From Acidobacteriaceae bacterium (GTDB taxonomy: Bacteria > Acidobacteriota > Terriglobia > Terriglobales > Acidobacteriaceae), in assembly GCA_003166055.1 (NCBI GenBank), contig PMWR01000443.1:1634-13341 (forward strand): DNA of 11,708 nt. The letters run 5' to 3'. The notes beneath the pieces are model-generated. The model was not told the origin of the DNA. It ran no database searches and worked only from the letters and a program-made list of their open reading frames with translations. This document shows positions 7,148 to 11,708 of this stretch, one piece after another. The stretch's first letter is position 1, and every line of letters starts with the position of its first letter. The position numbers were made by a program, and so were the translations under genes.

Positions 7148-7860
7148 CCGGATTCGATCTGGCGCAGCTTCGCCGACACAATAGCTTCCGCTGCCGCTAC
7201 GGCTTCTTCCAGAGTCATGTTGGTCGAGTCCAGCAGGATGGCGTCCGACGCCGGCTTGAGGGGCGAATCGGCGCGGTTGCGGTCCCGCTCGTCGCGGGCG
7301 CGCAGGTCGCGAATCACCTCTTCCGGCTGACGGGCGGGCGCAGGTCCAAGTTGGTCATAACGCCGCAGACCACGAACCTCGGGAGCAGCGTCGAGGAAGA
7401 TCTTGACCTCAGCCTGGGGAAAGACAACGGTGCCGATGTCGCGGCCCTCCATCACCACTCCGCCCTGTGCGCCAACTTGTTGTTGCAGGCGGACCATCCA
7501 CGCGCGAACAGCGGGAAAGACGCTCACCTTCGAAGCTGCATCAGTGACAGGTTGATTGCGGATCAGATCGGTCACATCCTGGCCGTCGAGCAGAACGCGA
7601 TTATGCTCCGCGCCAGGTTCAAGGCGGATGGTGGTTTGGGTGGTGAGGGCTTCGAGGCCTTTGCTATCGTCCAGTGCCAGGCCCAACCGCAGCGCCTTCA
7701 GGGCGAAAGCGCGGTACATGGCTCCGGTTTCAAGATTCAGCAGGCCAAAATACCCGGCCAGATGGCGGGCGATCGTGCTTTTGCCCGCCCCAGCCGGCCC
7801 GTCGATGGCAACGATGATTTTCCGTCTGAGACTGCGCAACGAGCTTTCTTCCAGACTCAT
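7141..7860 (-). CDS. cmk: (d)CMP kinase, cytidylate kinase
   Basis: Cmk phosphorylates CMP and dCMP with ATP in the cytoplasm. The P-loop GPAGAGKST is at residues 21-29. The CMP-site segment LETGAMYRA (43-51) has Glu where LDTGAMYRA is more usual. The CMP-binding insert DGQDVTDLIR...VR (92-119), VMEGRDIGTVVFP (136-148) and the lid RARDERDRNRADSPLKPA (187-204) ending in DAILLDST are all present. The length of 239 residues is normal, with about 12 extra N-terminal residues before the first strand. The start ATG (7860-7858) overlaps the upstream stop as ATGA, which suggests that expression depends on translation of the gene before it. Confidence 0.96.
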   Translation of the reverse strand: MSLEESSLRSLRRKIIVAIDGPAGAGKSTIARHLAGYFGLLNLETGAMYRAFALKALRLGLALDDSKGLEALTTQTTIRLEPGAEHNRVLLDGQDVTDLIRNQPVTDAASKVSVFPAVRAWMVRLQQQVGAQGGVVMEGRDIGTVVFPQAEVKIFLDAAPEVRGLRRYDQLGPAPARQPEEVIRDLRARDERDRNRADSPLKPASDAILLDSTNMTLEEAVAAAEAIVSAKLRQIESGS

Positions 7861-9464
7861 CCGCGCTTCTTCGTCTCCTGCTTGGGCTTGGGCCGGGCGG
7901 TGAAGCCAAACCGCTTGCTATTGCCCGCCCTGGTGCCTGCCGTCAACGCAGGTGTGCGCGTAGTGCGAGCGGGTCGTGCGTCTGGGCGTGTTTCCTTACG
8001 GGAACCACTGCTGGGACGCGAGGAGGCGCTGCTGGGCCTGCCAGCGGCTTTGACTGCGGGCTTGGAGCCGTTGGTATGGCCGTTACGCTGGCTCCACGCC
8101 GCCGTCGCAGGATTTGCAGGCCGCGCGCCAGGGGCGCCGCTTGCCGGCCGCGAAGCTGGGCGCGAAGAGGTTCCATTGGTGCGCGCGCCGTTGCTTGCTC
8201 CATTCGTATGTGCCCCGTTGTGCTTGCCGTTGCCGGTGCCGGTGGCGGCCTTCGGGCTCCAGCGTGCGCCGTTGGCATTCGCGGGCCGTGCTGCTGAATC
8301 TGAGCTGGTGCGCCGGGCGGAACGTGCGCTGGGGCGGCTGTTCGCGGAGGATTGCGCGGGTTTCCGGTCGCGCGAGTGCACGGCGGAACGGCTGAAGTGG
8401 GGCCGCGTCGCTGCCGGCTTGGTGTCGGAAGCGGACTTGCGCGCCGCGGGAGTGCGGGGAGCGTGGGGTTCAGGAGACTTGCGCGCTTCCGGCACGGATA
8501 TCGAGACAGGCGCGGCGGACTTCGGCGCTTCATACTGCTGCAAGTCGTCCTCATGATCCACCGAATTCATGAAGTAGGCGGAAGCCGGCATGGACGAACT
8601 GGTATAGAGGGAGGGCGGAGCCGCAAACTCCGGCAGCGTGCCGGCAACGTAAAAGTGGGGTGCGTGGCCCATCGAGATGGTATGCACCTGCCGCGTGGCT
8701 ACCAGGCCGCGAAGCACTTCGCGCACCTTGCTCCGGGCGGTGAGCGGCGCCAGGAACAGCTCGACTTCCTCCATGCTGGCAGCGATAACCGCCTGCAAAT
8801 AAATGGAGGCCAGAACGGAAATCGCCGTCACCTGCGACGTGGAAGCGCCTTCGGCAATCGCCTTTTGAAAACGAAGGCGCAGCAGTTGCCATTGGGCGGG
8901 TTGGCCGACAGCCGCGATGGTGGGAATGATGCGAAGCTGTTGCCAGAGTTCGGTGATGGCGCGCAAGACGGCGGCCTCGGTTACTTCCCGGCCCAGCGCA
9001 TGCGTCAGTTTGCCGAGAGTCGTGTCGCCCAGTTCCAACTGCTTGTAGGCCTGGACGGCCAGTTGCGAAACCTGGCGCGAACCGGTCAGTTGAGGGCTTC
9101 GCCGCCAGTCGCGGTCGCCGCGAAGAGCATAAACGTAGGGCAATACCCAGCTTGCCACAACAAAATCCGGCTGCTCGCCGGGCTGCCCCAGCAAATTAAG
9201 CCGCACAGCCACGCCATCCAGCTCCAGGCGCACCAGCAACTCATCTGCTATGGAAATGTATTGTGGGTCCGGGGTCGCGTCCCGCTTTCCGGCTACCGCC
9301 TCCACAAACGAGGGTGCGATGGAAGACGAAAACTGCCGTCTGGGCAGGAAAAGACACAATCCGGTCTCTTCAATCCACGTGCGGGCATCTTCCAGTGTGA
9401 GAGCCCCATGTCCGTTCTGGCGCATTCTCTCGGCGCGCGATGCTTCCAATTGCTCTGCTGTCAA
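7857..9464 (-). CDS. Uncharacterised winged-helix-like protein with long basic disordered tail
   Basis: The start is TTG 9464-9462, 7 bases after TGAGG. An in-frame ATG at 9425 is the alternative and would remove 13 residues. Residues 20-300 look folded: an N-terminal part (LTLEDARTWIEETGLCLFLP) and then two helix-rich segments (about 130-195 and 205-275) that resemble winged helices. The order and spacing recall AlkZ/YcaQ-related winged-helix proteins. I see no QxQ or QxD catalytic motif, so I do not predict a DNA glycosylase. Residues of about 310-535 are low-complexity, rich in Ala, Pro, Ser, Arg, Thr and Lys, with repeated Asn-Gly units (NGAHTNGASNGARTNG), and end in KPKQETKKRG. That tail is strongly basic and probably disordered, which would suit nucleic-acid contact. 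The gene lies between mutL and cmk and overlaps cmk by 4 bases. Confidence 0.8.
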   Translation of the reverse strand: MTAEQLEASRAERMRQNGHGALTLEDARTWIEETGLCLFLPRRQFSSSIAPSFVEAVAGKRDATPDPQYISIADELLVRLELDGVAVRLNLLGQPGEQPDFVVASWVLPYVYALRGDRDWRRSPQLTGSRQVSQLAVQAYKQLELGDTTLGKLTHALGREVTEAAVLRAITELWQQLRIIPTIAAVGQPAQWQLLRLRFQKAIAEGASTSQVTAISVLASIYLQAVIAASMEEVELFLAPLTARSKVREVLRGLVATRQVHTISMGHAPHFYVAGTLPEFAAPPSLYTSSSMPASAYFMNSVDHEDDLQQYEAPKSAAPVSISVPEARKSPEPHAPRTPAARKSASDTKPAATRPHFSRSAVHSRDRKPAQSSANSRPSARSARRTSSDSAARPANANGARWSPKAATGTGNGKHNGAHTNGASNGARTNGTSSRPASRPASGAPGARPANPATAAWSQRNGHTNGSKPAVKAAGRPSSASSRPSSGSRKETRPDARPARTTRTPALTAGTRAGNSKRFGFTARPKPKQETKKRG

Positions 9465-9680
9465 AGAAAAACCTCACTTCCAGGCTGGCGTTACCGCAAA
9501 AACCAGAGATGCTGCGTCCTGTTTTGGCCAGTTCAAAAATGTAGTCGCGTCCGTTGAGTCACGCCACCTGCACTACTGTGGCTTCGGGATGCTTTGTCCC
9601 TGGGTTTGACTAACGGCGCCGGGTTAGCCCTCACTCCTGGGAGGAGGGTAACCACCTTTCAAATATATTCCAGATTCGAA
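9465..9680. other. Structured spacer between mutL and the tailed protein gene
   Basis: No gene is seen. The spacer holds several inverted repeats: GGTTA...TAACC (9622-9653), CTAAC/GTTAG (9610-9614 with 9623-9627), GGGA/TCCC (9586-9600) and GCCAC/GTGGC (9563-9582). Together they make a transcript of this region highly structured on either strand. I compared it with common riboswitch motifs from memory, including the GGGACGCAAAGCC box of cyclic-di-GMP riboswitches. Only a partial resemblance (GGGACAAAGC) was found, which is not enough for a call. Confidence 0.5.
9622..9653 (-). terminator. Strong hairpin 27 bases after the mutL stop, possible terminator without U-tract
   Basis: On the minus strand the stem pairs GGTTA, CCCTC and CTC with GAG, GAGGG and TAACC around a CCAG loop. 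This makes 13 base pairs with two single-base bulges in a 32-base element. Its position after mutL suits an mRNA 3' end. The bases that follow (CGGCGCCGTTAG) are not a U-tract, so it is not a textbook intrinsic terminator. A stabilising or regulatory hairpin is equally possible. Confidence 0.4.
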
Positions 9681-11708
9681 TTAAATGCGATGGAAGGCTC
9701 GCTGGATGTCCTTCCATGAATAAAGCAAAGCGATTGGACGCCCATGCGGGCAACTGGTTGGATGCTCGGTTTTGCCCAGTTCCAGCAGCAGCCACTCCAT
9801 GCGGCGGGGATCAAGGGCGGTGTTAATCTTGATAGCCGAGTGGCAGGCAATCGAGGCTGCAATGCGCGTTCGAAGAGCTGTAAGATTCTGATTCTGCTCA
9901 GGTTCTCCAGAATCGGCGCTGGATTGCTCGATGACCTCGGCGAGCATCCTCTCCAAACCTGCCCCTTCCAGCCCGACCGGCGCCGCTTTCACCGCAAGTG
10001 TATGTGGGCCAAAGGGTTCTACCTCGAAACCGTTGCGGTCCAGCTCCTCGGCGATGCGCGCGAACACCACCATCTGCCAGGGCTTCAATTCCACCAGCAT
10101 GGGCATCAGCAACCGTTGCCGCTGGACTTTTTCCACCTGGCGGTCGCGAAGAATTCTTTCAAAAAGAATTCTTTCGTGTGCCACATGCTGGTCGATAATC
10201 CATAAGCCGTCGTCGCCGGAAGCCAGGATGAACGACTCGCGCAATTGCGCCAGCGGCCGAAGCGAGCCGAGGTGATTCAGATTGGCTGCGGCCTGCTCGG
10301 CCTCGACCAGCGTGGTGGCCAAAGCTGTGTCGGTGGACGAGCCGGAGGTGTCATGTGCTGATTCAAAGGGACTTGAAGAACATCCGTTAGCGGCCGGAAC
10401 CGCGCCTGGCTGAAAAAACGCTGCCGCCGCTTCGCCCCACGCCTGCATGGTGGTTTCGCCAGGATTAAAGCTCCGGGCATCGAAGGGCAGTTTCCCCGGA
10501 ATCGGCGGTGGAATGCGCGGAGTCAATTGAAAAGACTGTGCTTCCGAGGCGATGGACTGGAGCCCGGCTGGATCGGAGTCGGCTGGCGCCTGCATAACGC
10601 TGGAGTCCGGAGACCCCGGCAACGGTGAGATTGCCGGCGGCATCAGCGAGGGACTGGCGATTGGAGATGCGTCAAGGGCATTCAGAAATGCGGCGGAGGG
10701 GCGAGCGTTGATCAAGGCCGAGCGAAGGCTGTCGCGCACAAAGTCGTGGATATGGCTCTGCTGGCGGAAGCGGACTTCGGTTTTGGCGGGGTGGACGTTG
10801 ACGTCCACCTCTTCCGGCGGCATTTCAAGGAAGAGTAGCACCACCGGAAAGCTGGTGGGAGGGATCACGTTGCGGTAGGCCTCGGTGATGGCGTGCATCA
10901 GCAGGCGGTCGCGGATAAGGCGCTTGTTGACAAAGATATAGATGGAATTACGATTCAGCTTCTGGAGTTCAGGCTTGGAGTAGAAGCCGGTCAGCCGCAA
11001 AGCCCCCGGATTGCGAACCGGTTCGTTCGGGTCCTTTTTCCAGGGCGGCGGCTCGGGCAGGCCGGCGCGCTCAAGCGGAGTCTCGGCGGCGACAGGCAGC
11101 AATTGGGCCAGCGTGTCCTTGCCGAATATCTGGTAGATCCGCTCCGCAGTGCGGGTAACCGGCGGAGCGGAGACCAGGGTATGCGAAGCCGAGAGCAGTT
11201 CAAAGTGCTTTTCCGGATGGGCCAGGGCATAGTGAGTGACCAACGCGGTCACGTGGGCCAACTCGGTGGATTCGGCACGAAGAAACTTGCGGCGTGCCGG
11301 TGTATTGAAGAACAGGTCGGCGACGGCGATGGTGGTTCCGCGGGGCAAAGCGGCGTCGTCAACATGGTGAATCTTGCCGGCGGCGATTTCCATGCGAGTG
11401 CCTGTTGCTTCCTCGCCGGTCGCCGTCTCGAGGGTCACGCGGGCTACGGATGCGATGGACGGCAGCGCTTCGCCGCGAAAGCCGAGGGTCGCGATGGAGA
11501 GCAGGTCGTCCGCGGTGCGCAGCTTCGAGGTGGCGTGGCGCTCGAAGGCCAGCAGCGCGTCGTCGCGGCTCATGCCTTGTCCGTCGTCGCTGACACGAAT
11601 AAGTCGGCGGCCACCGGCCTCAACTTCAATGCGGATACGATTGGCGCCGGCATCGAGAGCGTTCTCCAGCAGTTCCTTGACCACGGAGGCCGGCCGGTCC
11701 ACAACCTC
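9681..11708 (-). CDS. mutL: DNA mismatch repair protein MutL, start cut off by window edge
   Basis: MutL links mismatch recognition by MutS to strand removal. The window holds 675 residues. The first visible residues, EVVDRPASVV, normally come about 18 residues after the start, so only a short N-terminal piece is missing. ATPase (GHKL) motifs are present: KELLENALDAG with the catalytic Glu, DDGQGM, GFRGEALPSIASVA and FFNTPARRKFL. The transducer signature VNVHPAKTEVRF follows. A Pro/Ser-rich linker of roughly 130 residues leads to the C-terminal domain. That domain has the metal-binding nuclease motif DQHVAHERILFE (10158-10193), ACHSAIK and SCPHGRP. These mark a MutL with its own nicking activity, as in bacteria without MutH. 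The nuclease motif has Val where DQHA is usual. The gene ends with TAA at 9683-9681. Confidence 0.97.
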   Translation of the reverse strand, partial: EVVDRPASVVKELLENALDAGANRIRIEVEAGGRRLIRVSDDGQGMSRDDALLAFERHATSKLRTADDLLSIATLGFRGEALPSIASVARVTLETATGEEATGTRMEIAAGKIHHVDDAALPRGTTIAVADLFFNTPARRKFLRAESTELAHVTALVTHYALAHPEKHFELLSASHTLVSAPPVTRTAERIYQIFGKDTLAQLLPVAAETPLERAGLPEPPPWKKDPNEPVRNPGALRLTGFYSKPELQKLNRNSIYIFVNKRLIRDRLLMHAITEAYRNVIPPTSFPVVLLFLEMPPEEVDVNVHPAKTEVRFRQQSHIHDFVRDSLRSALINARPSAAFLNALDASPIASPSLMPPAISPLPGSPDSSVMQAPADSDPAGLQSIASEAQSFQLTPRIPPPIPGKLPFDARSFNPGETTMQAWGEAAAAFFQPGAVPAANGCSSSPFESAHDTSGSSTDTALATTLVEAEQAAANLNHLGSLRPLAQLRESFILASGDDGLWIIDQHVAHERILFERILRDRQVEKVQRQRLLMPMLVELKPWQMVVFARIAEELDRNGFEVEPFGPHTLAVKAAPVGLEGAGLERMLAEVIEQSSADSGEPEQNQNLTALRTRIAASIACHSAIKINTALDPRRMEWLLLELGKTEHPTSCPHGRPIALLYSWKDIQRAFHRI
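10149..10178 (-). repeat. Direct repeat of period 15 inside the mutL nuclease motif
   Basis: AAGAATTCTTTC occurs at 10149-10160 and again at 10164-10175. Each copy contains the palindrome AAGAATTCTT. On the coding strand they give ERILF followed by ERIL, using the same codons GAA AGA ATT CTT both times. Both glutamates of the nuclease motif E-x4-E lie in these copies. The AT-rich codons stand out from the GC-rich gene around them. Confidence 0.9.

Noticed and set aside
9586..9653. Possible cyclic-di-GMP (GEMM) riboswitch upstream of the tailed protein
   Set aside because: Only GGGACAAAGC resembles the conserved core. The remaining conserved segments and the tetraloop-receptor arrangement are not visible.

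Overview
The window looks like a stretch of GC-rich chromosome from an Acidobacteriota-type soil bacterium (Terriglobia-like). I infer this from the secreted S9 peptidase, the pyrR-pyrB-pyrC cluster, an endonuclease-type MutL, a short CPxCGS zinc-ribbon protein of a kind I associate with that phylum, and the base composition. No marker here fixes the taxon. Every gene I can support lies on the minus strand, so the window reads from high to low coordinates.

In transcription order: mutL (9681-11708, start cut off by the right edge) encodes a mismatch-repair ATPase with an intact C-terminal endonuclease site. After a 216-base spacer full of inverted repeats comes a 535-residue protein (7857-9464). 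It has winged-helix-like domains and a long basic disordered tail, and its stop overlaps the start of cmk (cytidylate kinase, 7141-7860). A 505-base stretch with no convincing gene follows, then two unrelated zinc-ribbon proteins: a 61-residue soluble one (6450-6635) and a 233-residue membrane one (5627-6328).

Next is a de novo pyrimidine block: pyrR (4892-5461), pyrB (3760-4785) and pyrC (2453-3763). pyrB and pyrC overlap by ATGA. The pyrR-pyrB spacer is made almost entirely of degenerate 7-base repeats in two opposing arrays. PyrR would sense uridine nucleotides, and PyrB and PyrC catalyse consecutive steps from carbamoyl phosphate to dihydroorotate. cmk upstream also acts on pyrimidine nucleotides. 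After a 397-base spacer, a secreted S9C (dipeptidyl-peptidase V-like) serine peptidase (1-2055) runs off the left edge.

I found no CRISPR array, tRNA, rRNA, insertion sequence or obvious novel defence system. Most of the content is housekeeping. The points most worth a second look are the heptamer arrays between pyrR and pyrB, the 15-base-period repeat inside the MutL nuclease motif, the competing hairpins downstream of mutL, and the uncharacterised tailed protein coupled to cmk.
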